Both the position numbers and the translations under genes were made by a program. DNA of 57,766 bases from Rikenellaceae bacterium DTU049 (GTDB taxonomy: Bacteria > Bacteroidota > Bacteroidia > Bacteroidales > DTU049): contig LFTI01000056.1 in assembly GCA_001513285.1 (NCBI GenBank), positions 1-57,766 of the forward strand. The letters are read 5' to 3'. The first letter of the stretch is position 1. Each line of letters opens with the position of its first letter. This document shows, one piece after another, positions 46,946 to 56,026 of the stretch. Below the pieces are notes generated by a model that ran no database searches, was not told the origin of the DNA, and saw only the letters and a program-made list of their open reading frames with translations.

Positions 46946-47497
46946 TTAATATGTTGATGAAAAAAATTTTTTTATTTTTTTCATTGCTTGATGATAAGAA
47001 GATTTTAAAGTATTCTCGGAAGTATGTAACACATCAGCAATATCTTTGTAAGGCATATTAGAGAAATAGCGAAGATAAAACACTAATCTTTGTTTAGGTG
47101 GTAATTGATTAATAGCTTTGATAAGTTTCCTTTCTATTTCATCACCTTTAAAGTTGCTATCAGCTTTTAGATTGTCTAGAAAATTTTCATTTAATTCATC
47201 TAAAGATATGAATAATGCAGATTTTTTTTTATTAATGAAATTAATGGATTCATTAGTAGCAATGCGATATATCCAAGTATAAAGTTTTGAATCTCCATGG
47301 AAACTATCTAAATTTTCCCATATTTTGATAAAAGTATTTTGCACTACATCATTAGCGTCATCGTGAGAGACTACTAATCTACGAACATGCCAATATACTT
47401 TTTCTTTATATTTTTTTAGTAATAATTTAAATCCTTCAGTTTTAGTTTCTGAATCAGAAAACAAAGAAATAATAAAATTATCAGAAGGATCAGTCAT
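46946..47497 (-). CDS. ECF-type RNA polymerase sigma factor
   Basis: 183 residues. Region 2 at about 22-91 contains YKEKVYWHVRRLVVSHDDAN and DVVQNTFIKIWENLDSF, with the -10 recognition segment YTWIYRIATNESINFINKKK. Region 4 at about 124-177 has LPPKQRLVFYLRYFSNMPYK and DIADVLHTSENTLKSSYHQA, a helix-turn-helix for the -35 site. It directs RNA polymerase to a regulon that cannot be read here. Its start codon directly abuts the stop of the transketolase gene (TAA then ATG), and the anti-sigma-like CHU_C protein follows. The three genes are probably one transcript. Confidence 0.93.
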   Translation of the reverse strand: MTDPSDNFIISLFSDSETKTEGFKLLLKKYKEKVYWHVRRLVVSHDDANDVVQNTFIKIWENLDSFHGDSKLYTWIYRIATNESINFINKKKSALFISLDELNENFLDNLKADSNFKGDEIERKLIKAINQLPPKQRLVFYLRYFSNMPYKDIADVLHTSENTLKSSYHQAMKKIKKFFSSTY

Positions 47498-48466
47498 TTA
47501 TAAAGATTTTTTTCTTTTTACTGCTTTGATAGCTGCATTTACTATATTAGGAGATTTTAAGCCATATTTCACCATTAGTTCATCGGGAGCACCACTTTCG
47601 CCGAATATACAATCCATTGCTACATATTCTATTGGTACAGGGTAATTTTTTACAGACACTTGAGCAACAGCATCTCCTAGCCCTCCATGAATCACATGTT
47701 CTTCGGCAGTAACAGCACATTGTGTTTTAAGTAAGCTATTTACTATAGTTTGTTCATCTATTGGTTTAATAGTGTGGATATTAATAATTTCAGCATCGAT
47801 TCCGATTTTTTCTAATTCATCGCAGGCTTCTATAGCTTCCCACAGTAGATGCCCAGTAGCAAATATGGTAACGTCATGCCCTGTTTTGAGAGTTATTGCT
47901 TTACCAATTTCGAAATGTAGATCATCAGGGATGAAATCTGGTACTACTGGCCTACCAAAGCGTAAATAAACAGGTCCGAAATATTCTGATATAGCTCTCA
48001 AAGCTTGTCGTGTTTGTGTATAATCTGCGGGATTAATTACTATCATATTTGGTAATGCTCTCATCAAAGCTATATCTTCCATGATTTGATGGCTAGCACC
48101 ATCCTCACCTAGTGTGATTCCTGCATGCGAGGCACATACCTTTACATTTTTAAAACTATAAGCTACGCTTTGTCTGAGCTGATCATATACTCTACCAGTA
48201 GAAAATACTGCAAATGTACCTGTAAAAGGTATAAAACCAGCATTAGCTAGTCCAGCGGCTATTCCCATCATATTTGCTTCTGCTATGCCAACCTGAATAA
48301 ATCTATCAGGGAAATTAGAAGCAAATTTTTCCATTTTTAATGAACCAGTGAGATCAGCTGTTAGAGCGACTACACGAGGATTATTTTTGCCTAATTCATT
48401 AAGCTCATCACCAAATCCACTTCTAGTGTCTTTTTTTTGTTTAATGGGATATTTGTCTTTTAGCAT
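47498..48466 (-). CDS. Transketolase, C-terminal subunit
   Basis: 322 residues, the C-terminal half of a split transketolase (pyrimidine-binding and C domains). Visible segments: RSGFGDELNELGKNNPRVVALTADLTGS, FIQVGIAEANMMGIAAGLAN (conserved Glu that activates TPP, about residue 83), ASHAGITLGEDGASHQIMED, and the C-terminal TIKPID and TAEEHVIHGGLG. It works in the non-oxidative pentose-phosphate pathway only together with the N-terminal half, which normally lies directly upstream. Here the upstream 456 bases are noncoding, so that partner is encoded elsewhere or has been separated by rearrangement. The gene ends exactly where the sigma factor starts. Confidence 0.9.
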   Translation of the reverse strand: MLKDKYPIKQKKDTRSGFGDELNELGKNNPRVVALTADLTGSLKMEKFASNFPDRFIQVGIAEANMMGIAAGLANAGFIPFTGTFAVFSTGRVYDQLRQSVAYSFKNVKVCASHAGITLGEDGASHQIMEDIALMRALPNMIVINPADYTQTRQALRAISEYFGPVYLRFGRPVVPDFIPDDLHFEIGKAITLKTGHDVTIFATGHLLWEAIEACDELEKIGIDAEIINIHTIKPIDEQTIVNSLLKTQCAVTAEEHVIHGGLGDAVAQVSVKNYPVPIEYVAMDCIFGESGAPDELMVKYGLKSPNIVNAAIKAVKRKKSL

Positions 48467-48922
48467 AATTGTAATTTAATGATTTATTTCAGTTTATTTT
48501 TATTGTAAAATTATATATTTTATTTGACAACAAAACAAATAGAATTCATAAAAATATTTGATTCTATAACAGATAGCGTGGGTAAATTATTTGGGTTAAT
48601 ATTTAACAGTACAATATTAAAAAAATTAATTTTTATAAAATTACTCTCTTCTAATCTTTAACCACTCAAAAACGTTATAGAAACACATATTATATTTTTT
48701 TTATAATAGTTTAAAATAAGTAATGATATAAAACAACTAAAATCTTATTATATTTACTTGATTTAATAAGTATTTTAATAGAATTTTATTAAATATTAAA
48801 ATTTTCAAAATATTTTTAGAATTATTAAGTATAAAAATAAATTAAAGAAAATAAATTTTAATTTAAATATCATTAATGAATTTAAACAAAAATATTATTT
48901 TTGATTTTCTTCTCCCACTCCT
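48467..48922. other. Intergenic region holding a short MITE, otherwise AT-rich
   Basis: 456 bases between tktC (reading away on the minus strand) and yigZ. It holds the inverted-repeat element at 48562-48682. From 48690 to 48900 it is very AT-rich with no recognisable gene. From 48903 a C/T-rich tract (CTTCTCCCACTCCTCTACCC) runs to the yigZ stop. Confidence 0.5.
48562..48682. mobile_element. MITE-like inverted-repeat element, short copy
   Basis: 121 bp. Outer repeats are TTCTATAACAGATAGCGTGGGTAAA (25 bases, 48562-48586) and, on the other strand, TTCTATAACGTTTTTGAGTG plus GTTAA (48658-48682). They match those of the 274-bp element at 29076-29349. The interior from 48595 onward (TTAATATTTAACAGTACAAT ...) follows the right part of that element base for base with few changes. 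No open frame and no clear target duplication. Confidence 0.6.
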
Positions 48923-49519
48923 CTACCCCATTACATTTAACCCTAAACCCTCAAATTCTTCTTTAACTTTTTCTTTTAATCTTTGTCTTATTTTGACTTC
49001 TATTTCTTGTCCAGAGTTATCCGAAGATTTAACTTCATATTCAATATTGTATTTTTTTTGTAACTTATAAAACAATTGCTGCTTTTCGTATGGTACAAAA
49101 ACGAGCAATTGATCAAATATATATTTTGTAATAATCTCATTGTTTTCTATTGCCAATTGAGTAGCTGTTTTATAAGCATTTATTAGCCCTGGTATGCCAA
49201 GTTTTGTACCTCCATAATATCTTATTACTACTGCTAGTGTATTAGTGATTTCATATGAAAGTAATGTGTTTAATATGGGTTTCCCAGCTGATCCTACTGG
49301 CTCTCCCGCATCACTATCAAATTGTACCTCTTTATTGATTCCAAGTATATACGCATAGCAGTGATGTGTAGCGTCGTAGTATTCTTTTTTTATTTCTTGC
49401 AAGTGTTTTTTTACTACTTCGATATTCTCTACTGGCAATATTATACCTATGAATTTACTACTTCTTTCTCTGTAGATACTTTCGCTTTTATATTTTATAG
49501 TTTTATATTCATCTAACAT
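48923..49519 (-). CDS. yigZ: IMPACT family protein (YigZ-like)
   Basis: 198 residues. The N-terminal IMPACT domain has SKFIGIILPVENIEVVKKHL, YYDATHHCYAYILG, the acidic-Gly motif DSDAGEPVGSAGKPIL near 73-88, and VVIRYYGGTKLGIPGLINAY near 97. A short C-terminal domain (about 140-198, DUF1949-like) completes the YigZ architecture. The family is thought to act in translation-related regulation; the exact role is unknown. The gene directly follows the EamA-type transporter with a 7-base gap, so they are co-transcribed. Confidence 0.9.
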   Translation of the reverse strand: MLDEYKTIKYKSESIYRERSSKFIGIILPVENIEVVKKHLQEIKKEYYDATHHCYAYILGINKEVQFDSDAGEPVGSAGKPILNTLLSYEITNTLAVVIRYYGGTKLGIPGLINAYKTATQLAIENNEIITKYIFDQLLVFVPYEKQQLFYKLQKKYNIEYEVKSSDNSGQEIEVKIRQRLKEKVKEEFEGLGLNVMG

Positions 49520-49526
49520 AAAATTA

Positions 49527-50387
49527 TTATATGCTTAATAAAACAATTGATAGTATTGCTATTATGCTTCCTACTATTTTATTTTTATCAAATTTTTCTT
49601 TAAATAATATTCTACCTAATAATACACTCAATAACACAAAACAAATATTGAATAATGGGATAAATATTGATATTGGTAAAAGTCTAATAGCCCTTAAAAA
49701 GAAAAATGTAGAATACCAATTTAATATGCCCAATTCTATTCCAGCTATGCCTGTTTTTAAGTATTGATTTTTATTTATTGATGGCTTTTGTATTAATATA
49801 AAAATAATAGCTATTACAAATGATATAGCAAATGCATTTGTCAAATACATATATACATTACTGATATCCCCTAATAGATAATATGTATCTGCTATTTTGA
49901 ATATACTATCGTTACTACCAGCAAATAAAAATAGTAATATAGGGAATATTAAATATTTGGTTTTATTAGTTTTAGTATGTTTATCATTCTCATATAATAA
50001 TAAATACAAGGCTGGAAATATCATTATAATTCCTATTATGCGATGTGCTAATATTTTATCTCCTAATAAAACAAATCCTACAATTATCGGGATTAATATA
50101 GACATTTTGCCACTAAGTGCAGTTATACTTATTCCAAAATATTTAATAGATAGTGCGTAAATAAAAAATGATACAGATAAGATTATTCCGCTAATGGTTG
50201 ATAAATAAATCCAATCTGCTGATAGAATATTTTGAAAATTATACGGCTGATATAAATATCCTAATGCAAATGCCACTATATAGTTAATGACTATAGCATG
50301 CGGTGTAGATACATTTAATCTCTCAAATATTTTGAAGCTTACTATAATCGCTAGGCTAGTAACTAGTGCTAAAATGAAAAGTAACAT
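49527..50387 (-). CDS. EamA/DMT family transporter
   Basis: 286 residues with about ten transmembrane helices in two homologous halves, as in drug/metabolite transporters: the first half starts MLLFILALVTSLAIIVSF, the second near KYLIFPILLFLFAGSNDSIF. Highly hydrophobic, very few charges between helices. The substrate is not predictable. A TAATTTTG promoter element (50396-50403, minus) lies just upstream and faces the one for gldF at 50432, so this is a divergent promoter region. yigZ follows in the same operon. Confidence 0.85.
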   Translation of the reverse strand: MLLFILALVTSLAIIVSFKIFERLNVSTPHAIVINYIVAFALGYLYQPYNFQNILSADWIYLSTISGIILSVSFFIYALSIKYFGISITALSGKMSILIPIIVGFVLLGDKILAHRIIGIIMIFPALYLLLYENDKHTKTNKTKYLIFPILLFLFAGSNDSIFKIADTYYLLGDISNVYMYLTNAFAISFVIAIIFILIQKPSINKNQYLKTGIAGIELGILNWYSTFFFLRAIRLLPISIFIPLFNICFVLLSVLLGRILFKEKFDKNKIVGSIIAILSIVLLSI

Positions 50388-50431
50388 TTTTTAAGCAAAA
50401 TTAAAAAAATTGTCTTTATTGTATTATTTAC

Positions 50432-50439
50432 TAATTTTG
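50432..50439 (+). promoter_or_regulatory. -7 promoter element of gldFG
   Basis: TAATTTTG, 22 bases before the ATG of gldF; a T-rich stretch with TTG about 20 bases upstream may be the -33 box. Confidence 0.5.
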
Positions 50440-50461
50440 CAAATTAAAATTAATAATATTT

Positions 50462-51193
50462 ATGTGGGCTTTATATAAAAAAGAATTGTCCGATTTTTTC
50501 TCTTCTTTAGTTGGGTATATTGTTATTTGCATCTTTTTGCTAGCTACAGGGTTAGTATTATGGTTATTCCCAAATGAATTTAGTATTACTCTAGGAGGTT
50601 ATGCAGTACTAGATGGACTTTTTGTATTGGCACCTTTTGTTTTTTTATTTCTTTTACCAGCCATTACTATGAGAATGTTTGCAGAGGAATATAATACTGG
50701 TACCATTGAGTTATTATTTACATTTCCTATTTCTCGGTGGCAAATAATTTTTAGTAAATTTTTAGCGGGATTAACAATTTTTATTTTAAGTCTTTTACCT
50801 ACACTTATTTATTTCTATAGTGTTTATCAATTAGCTTTGCCTGTTGGCAATGTAGATATAGGTGGTATAGCGGGCTCATATATCGGTCTTATACTGTTGG
50901 GTATGGCTTTCTTATCTTTAGGTATATTTAGTTCTTCTATTGCCAATAATCAATTAATAGCTTTTTTGATTGCTTTTGTACTTTCTTTATTCTTTTATAT
51001 AGGCTTTGAATATATTGGTCGTTTACCTATTTTTGATTCTATTAGTTTATTTATTAAAAGTTTAGGCATTAATGATCATTATATTTCTCTCAGTAGAGGT
51101 GTCATAGATAGCAGAGATGTTATTTATTTACTTAGCTTAACATTTGGTTTTTTATATTTAACAAAATATAAATTAGATCATAGAAGTAGATAA
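50462..51193 (+). CDS. gldF: Gliding-associated ABC transporter permease GldF
   Basis: 243 residues with six transmembrane helices of the ABC-2 type. The conserved cytoplasmic segment MRMFAEEYNTGTIELLFTFPISRWQIIFSKF lies after helix 2 (about residue 68). Such proteins pair with GldG, whose gene follows after 36 bases, and with the ATPase GldA, which is not in the window. In Flavobacterium johnsoniae the Gld ABC genes are linked to gliding motility, although many non-gliding Bacteroidota keep homologues. The link to a CHU_C domain protein in this window makes a type IX secretion context plausible. Confidence 0.88.
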   Translation: MWALYKKELSDFFSSLVGYIVICIFLLATGLVLWLFPNEFSITLGGYAVLDGLFVLAPFVFLFLLPAITMRMFAEEYNTGTIELLFTFPISRWQIIFSKFLAGLTIFILSLLPTLIYFYSVYQLALPVGNVDIGGIAGSYIGLILLGMAFLSLGIFSSSIANNQLIAFLIAFVLSLFFYIGFEYIGRLPIFDSISLFIKSLGINDHYISLSRGVIDSRDVIYLLSLTFGFLYLTKYKLDHRSR

Positions 51194-51229
51194 TAATGTG
51201 TTAATTAAAAATAAAAAAGATGTTTTGTG

Positions 51230-52927
51230 ATGAAAAACAAAAAAAATATTTTCAAAAATAATAAATGGAATCTAGTTATTGTAATATTAGGTTTAATAGC
51301 TATTAATATCATAGCTAGTTTTTTATATTTCAGAATAGATCTAACTAGTGAAAAAAGATATTCTCTCTCTCCAGCTACTAAAAATATTCTAAAAAATCTC
51401 GATGATTATGTATATTTTCAAGTATTTTTAGATGGCAATCTTTCCCCTTCATATAAAAGATTACAAAAAACTATAATAGAAACTCTTGATGAGTTCAAAG
51501 CATACAATAAAAGGTTGATTAAATATGACCTGATAGATCCAGCAAAAGGCAAAGATGAAGCTACATTACGTAATTATCTCAAAGAGCTAGAATATAGAGG
51601 ATTAGTACCTTCTATAGATTATGAAATTAGCGAAACTGGCACAAGTGAAAATGTAGTATGGCCATGTGCTATTGTTACTTATAAGGGTAGAGAACTTCCT
51701 ATTAATTTTATTTATTCAAATATTCCTGGATCTAAAGAGCTATTAATAAATGATGCTATAGAAAACACAGAATACAAGCTGATAGATGGTATCCATCGCA
51801 TTACATTAAAAGAAAAATCTAAAATAGCTTTCATAAAAGGACATGGAGAATTAGATGCTTTAGAAATTAATGATTTAGCATTAGCTTTACAAGATTATTA
51901 TATTGTTAACCAGATAACTATAAATCATCAACTAAAAGCTTTAGACGAGTTCAAAGCTATCATCATTGCTGCTCCAGATAGTACTTTTGATGAGATGGAT
52001 AAATTTATTATTGATCAATATATAATGAAAGGTGGCAGAGTACTTTGGCTGATAGATGGTGCTCTAGCAGATATGGATAGCCTACAATCTAAACCAGATA
52101 TTTTAGCTATTCCTAATGATATAAATCTGGATGATATGCTATTTAATTATGGTGTAAGAGTAAATAAAGACCTGGTTATGGATTACCATAGTGCTCAGAT
52201 ACCTGTCAAAACCGGACAAGTAGGTAATCAACCACAATTCTCTTTATTTAATTGGTATTTCTTCCCCACTGTCGCTAATATCAAAGGTCATCCAATAGTT
52301 AGAAATATTAATGATATCAAATTTGAATTCGCCAGTAGTATAGATACTATTGCCAAACCTGGTATTCGTAAAACTATTCTTTTGTCTTCTAGTAATTATT
52401 CTCGTCTTTTAAATACACCATCTATTATATCACTTAATTTTTTACGTATTAAAGCAGATAGAACATTTTTTAATAGAAGTAATATCCCCATGGCAGTGTT
52501 ATTAGAAGGTAGTTTTACTAGCTTATATAAAGATAGAATCCCAGATACTATAGCTAAAGATCCTGATATTCGTTTCACTGAAATTAGTAAACCTAATAAA
52601 ATGATTATCGTTGGCGATGGTGATGTTGCTAAAAATCAAGTTGCTTTTCGTCAAGGTAAATACGTACCTTATCCACTAGGTTATGATAGATATACCGGAA
52701 TAATGTATGGTAATCGTGAATTTCTATTAAATTGTGTAAATTATTTATTGGATGAAGCAGATATTATATCTATAAGAAACCGTGACATTAATATTAGATT
52801 ATTAGATAAAAGAAAAGTAGAAATTAATTTGGCAGTTATTAGAACTATAAATATAGTTTTGCCTATTTTATTAGTATGTGTGGCTGGGGTGATAATTTAT
52901 TTTTTCAGAAAGCGTACTTATAGATAA
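51230..52927 (+). CDS. gldG: Gliding-associated ABC transporter auxiliary protein GldG
   Basis: 565 residues. It has a cytoplasmic N-terminus, a first transmembrane helix at about 13-33, a large periplasmic part, and a second helix near the C-terminus (about 536-556). Typical GldG features are FRIDLTSEKRYSLSPATKNI just after helix 1, FIKGHGELDALEINDLALAL near 200, and MKGGRVLWLIDGALADMDSL near 265. A GldG-type ending is GNREFLLNCVNYLLDEADI (about 495) before the final helix. ATG 51230 is used; a GTG directly before it is also possible. It forms one operon with gldF. Confidence 0.9.
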   Translation: MKNKKNIFKNNKWNLVIVILGLIAINIIASFLYFRIDLTSEKRYSLSPATKNILKNLDDYVYFQVFLDGNLSPSYKRLQKTIIETLDEFKAYNKRLIKYDLIDPAKGKDEATLRNYLKELEYRGLVPSIDYEISETGTSENVVWPCAIVTYKGRELPINFIYSNIPGSKELLINDAIENTEYKLIDGIHRITLKEKSKIAFIKGHGELDALEINDLALALQDYYIVNQITINHQLKALDEFKAIIIAAPDSTFDEMDKFIIDQYIMKGGRVLWLIDGALADMDSLQSKPDILAIPNDINLDDMLFNYGVRVNKDLVMDYHSAQIPVKTGQVGNQPQFSLFNWYFFPTVANIKGHPIVRNINDIKFEFASSIDTIAKPGIRKTILLSSSNYSRLLNTPSIISLNFLRIKADRTFFNRSNIPMAVLLEGSFTSLYKDRIPDTIAKDPDIRFTEISKPNKMIIVGDGDVAKNQVAFRQGKYVPYPLGYDRYTGIMYGNREFLLNCVNYLLDEADIISIRNRDINIRLLDKRKVEINLAVIRTINIVLPILLVCVAGVIIYFFRKRTYR

Positions 52928-53037
52928 TAAATTGTCATAATAATTAAAAAATTATTTAAACGTATTTAGATAATAAATTTTGGCCCTTTATTTGTAACTA
53001 ATAATAAAAATCAAAATACAATAAAAATTAAGACAAG

Positions 53038-55464
53038 ATGTCAGAAATTAGAGAATTAATGAATAATATTGCTTTTTTTATGAGTGAAGGTGCAGAAGAT
53101 TTTTTCCCAGTGATATCCGCTGATGATGAGAAACATATTAATAGCGAACGCGTACCTAAAGAACTGCCAATAATTACATTACGTAATGCTGTTTTGTATC
53201 CTGGTAGTATAATGCCCATTACCATTGGCAGAGATAAAAGTTTAAAATTAATTAATGATGTTAGTAAAACCACAAATATAGTTGGTGTAATTGCACAAAA
53301 AGATGCTAATGTAGAAGATCCAGACTTCGATGATTTATTTGAGTGCGGTACTGTTGGCAAAATCATCAAAATATTACAAATGCCAGATCATTCTAAAATG
53401 GTGGTTTTGCAAGGTCGTAATAGATTTAGAGTAATAGAACCAGTAACGACAGAACCATATCATATCGCTAAAGTTCAAAAAATTAAACCCATCATTAAAC
53501 CTGAGAATAATCAAGAATTTTCTGCTTCTATAGAACTAATAAAAAATTATGCTAAAAAACTTATCAAGCAATCTGCTAATATACCTGATGAGGCTAGTAT
53601 GGCTATAGATAACATTCAAAGTCCTATTTATTTGCTCTATTTTATTTCTACTAGCTTAAATCTACCAATTGAAAAAAAACAAAGAATTCTAGAGAGTGAT
53701 GACCCTATAGAAATAGCAAATATCGTTTTAGAAAAATTAGCTAGTGATATTCAAATTTTAGAGATTAAAGAAAAAATAGAAAACCGAGTAAAATCTGATA
53801 TAGATAAACAACAAAAAGATTATTTTTTAAATGTTCAATTAAAAGCTATACAAGATGAATTGGGAGTATCTACTAATGAACAAGAGTTAAAAGATTTATA
53901 TGAAAAAGCTCAAAAAAAACAATGGTCAGAAGAAGTAGCAGAACTATTTGATAGGGAATTCAAAAAATTACAACGCATGAATCCTGCGGCAGCAGAATAT
54001 TCTGTACAGCTAAACTATCTGGAGCTTTTAGTAGATTTGCCCTGGAATGAATATACTAAAGATAATTATGACCTAAAAAGGGCACGTAAAGTGCTAGATG
54101 AGGATCATTTTGGTTTAGAAAAAGTTAAAGATAGAATAATAGAATTTCTAGCTGTTACCAAGTTGAATGGGAATATGCGTTCACCAATATTATGTTTGGT
54201 AGGCCCTCCTGGTGTAGGTAAAACTTCTTTGGGAAAATCTATTGCTAGAGCCCTTGAGCGTAAATATATTCGTATTTCTCTTGGTGGATTGCATGATGAG
54301 GCAGAGATAAGGGGTCATAGAAAAACATATGTGGGTGCAATGCCTGGCAGGATAATACAAAGCTTGCGAAAAGTGCAATCATCTAATCCAGTATTTATGC
54401 TCGATGAAATTGATAAAGTAGGTACACTTTCTATACAAGGCGATCCACAAGCTGCATTATTAGAAGTTCTCGATCCAGAGCAGAATACTCATTTTTATGA
54501 TAACTACCTAGAGACAGAATTTGACTTGTCTAAAATAATGTTTATCGCTACTGCTAATAATATTGCTAGTATAAATCCTGCACTACTCGATAGAATGGAA
54601 ATAATCGAACTTCATGGATATGTACTCGAGGAAAAATTAGAAATAGCAAAACGTTTTTTAGTGCCTAAGCAGCTAGAAGAAAATGGAATGGCTAAATCAG
54701 GTTTGAAATTTTCAAAAAATTCTTTAAAAGAAATTATCGATAATTACACTCGTGAGAGTGGTGTGAGAGCATTAGAGAAACGCATCGCTAAAATTATTCG
54801 TAATAAAGCAGTAGATTTCGCCTCTGGTAAATTGAAAAAAACTACATTAACAGTTAATGATATTAAAGAAATTCTAGGTGTGCCAATTTTTAAACGCGAA
54901 AAAGCACTTACTCAACCAATGGTAGGAGTAGTATTAGGCTTAGCATGGACACCCGTAGGTGGCGAAATCCTTTTCATAGAAGCATCAACTCACAAAGGCG
55001 ATGGCAAATTATCTATGACTGGTAATCTAGGCGATGTGATGAAAGAATCTGCTACATTAGCTTTCGAGTTTATCAAGGCAAATGCTAAATCACTAAATAT
55101 TGAAGAAGATTTTTATCAAAAACTTAATATCCATATTCATGTGCCAGAAGGTGCCATACCCAAAGATGGACCCTCTGCAGGTGTAACTATGCTAACAGCT
55201 ATGACAAGTGTTTTACTAAATAAACCTGTGCGTAATGACATAGCTATGACAGGAGAAATAACTCTTAGAGGAAAAGTATTACCTGTAGGTGGTATTAAAG
55301 AAAAAATATTAGCTGCTTCGAGAGCAGGCATTACAAATATTATCTTACCTGCGGATAATATGGCAGACTACTATGATATAGAAAAACACTATACTCAAAA
55401 ATTACACCCTATTTTTGTAGAAAATATGATTGATGTACTAAAAGAAGTATTAGTAAATAAATAA
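53038..55464 (+). CDS. lon: ATP-dependent Lon protease
   Basis: 808-residue protein. The N-terminal substrate-binding domain (about 40-240, [20 protein letters not shown]) is followed by a coiled-coil helical segment. The AAA+ ATPase has Walker [10 protein letters not shown] (about 389-397) and the Walker B region VFMLDEIDK. The C-terminal protease domain has the catalytic dyad: Ser713 in [11 protein letters not shown] and Lys754 in VGGIKEKIL. It degrades misfolded and short-lived regulatory proteins in the cytoplasm. The frame is complete; the start ATG at 53038 leads into a short acidic extension ([20 protein letters not shown]) typical of Bacteroidota Lon. Confidence 0.97.
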   Translation: MSEIRELMNNIAFFMSEGAEDFFPVISADDEKHINSERVPKELPIITLRNAVLYPGSIMPITIGRDKSLKLINDVSKTTNIVGVIAQKDANVEDPDFDDLFECGTVGKIIKILQMPDHSKMVVLQGRNRFRVIEPVTTEPYHIAKVQKIKPIIKPENNQEFSASIELIKNYAKKLIKQSANIPDEASMAIDNIQSPIYLLYFISTSLNLPIEKKQRILESDDPIEIANIVLEKLASDIQILEIKEKIENRVKSDIDKQQKDYFLNVQLKAIQDELGVSTNEQELKDLYEKAQKKQWSEEVAELFDREFKKLQRMNPAAAEYSVQLNYLELLVDLPWNEYTKDNYDLKRARKVLDEDHFGLEKVKDRIIEFLAVTKLNGNMRSPILCLVGPPGVGKTSLGKSIARALERKYIRISLGGLHDEAEIRGHRKTYVGAMPGRIIQSLRKVQSSNPVFMLDEIDKVGTLSIQGDPQAALLEVLDPEQNTHFYDNYLETEFDLSKIMFIATANNIASINPALLDRMEIIELHGYVLEEKLEIAKRFLVPKQLEENGMAKSGLKFSKNSLKEIIDNYTRESGVRALEKRIAKIIRNKAVDFASGKLKKTTLTVNDIKEILGVPIFKREKALTQPMVGVVLGLAWTPVGGEILFIEASTHKGDGKLSMTGNLGDVMKESATLAFEFIKANAKSLNIEEDFYQKLNIHIHVPEGAIPKDGPSAGVTMLTAMTSVLLNKPVRNDIAMTGEITLRGKVLPVGGIKEKILAASRAGITNIILPADNMADYYDIEKHYTQKLHPIFVENMIDVLKEVLVNK

Positions 55465-55539
55465 TTTTAAAATTATTTATTAATAGGATTAAACTTTGTA
55501 TATGTTTTAGTAAATATATATACAAACAAGATTTAGATA

Positions 55540-55920
55540 TTATTTAGAAGCTATGCATTCAATTTCTACTTTTGCTTTCATGGGTAATTGAACAACACCA
55601 AATGCTGCTCTAGCAGGCTTATTATTAGTAAAAAATTCGCCATATATCTCATTCATAGCTGCGAAATCATTCATATCTGCCATTAAGACAGTGCATTTAA
55701 TGACATCATCCAATTGATAACCTGCAGCTTCTAGAATAGCTGTGATATTTTGCAAAACTCTGCGCGTCTGGATTTTGATGTCACCATCTACTATTGCTCC
55801 TGTAGAGGGGTCTATAGGTATTTGTCCAGAAATAAATAATAATCCATTACATTCTATTGCTTGACTATATGGGCCTATAGCTTTTGGTGCTTGATCTGTA
55901 GAAATAACTTTTTTCATCAT
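55540..55920 (-). CDS. ridA: RidA family protein (reactive enamine/imine deaminase)
   Basis: 126 residues. N-terminal [20 protein letters not shown] and [18 protein letters not shown] are followed by [22 protein letters not shown]. The conserved arginine lies in [21 protein letters not shown] (about residue 105), which holds the substrate carboxylate. RidA hydrolyses 2-aminoacrylate and related enamines to 2-oxoacids, protecting PLP enzymes. The start could be either of two adjacent ATGs (55920 or 55917). Single gene, convergent with lon. Confidence 0.95.
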   Translation of the reverse strand: MMKKVISTDQAPKAIGPYSQAIECNGLLFISGQIPIDPSTGAIVDGDIKIQTRRVLQNITAILEAAGYQLDDVIKCTVLMADMNDFAAMNEIYGEFFTNNKPARAAFGVVQLPMKAKVEIECIASK

Positions 55921-56026
55921 TTATAAATTTATTTTTACAAATATATAAATAATAAAATTAATTATACCTCATTAAGAGTAATTTTTTAAAATATTAGTAT
56001 TATTGTTTTAATGTAAGAAATGTGAT

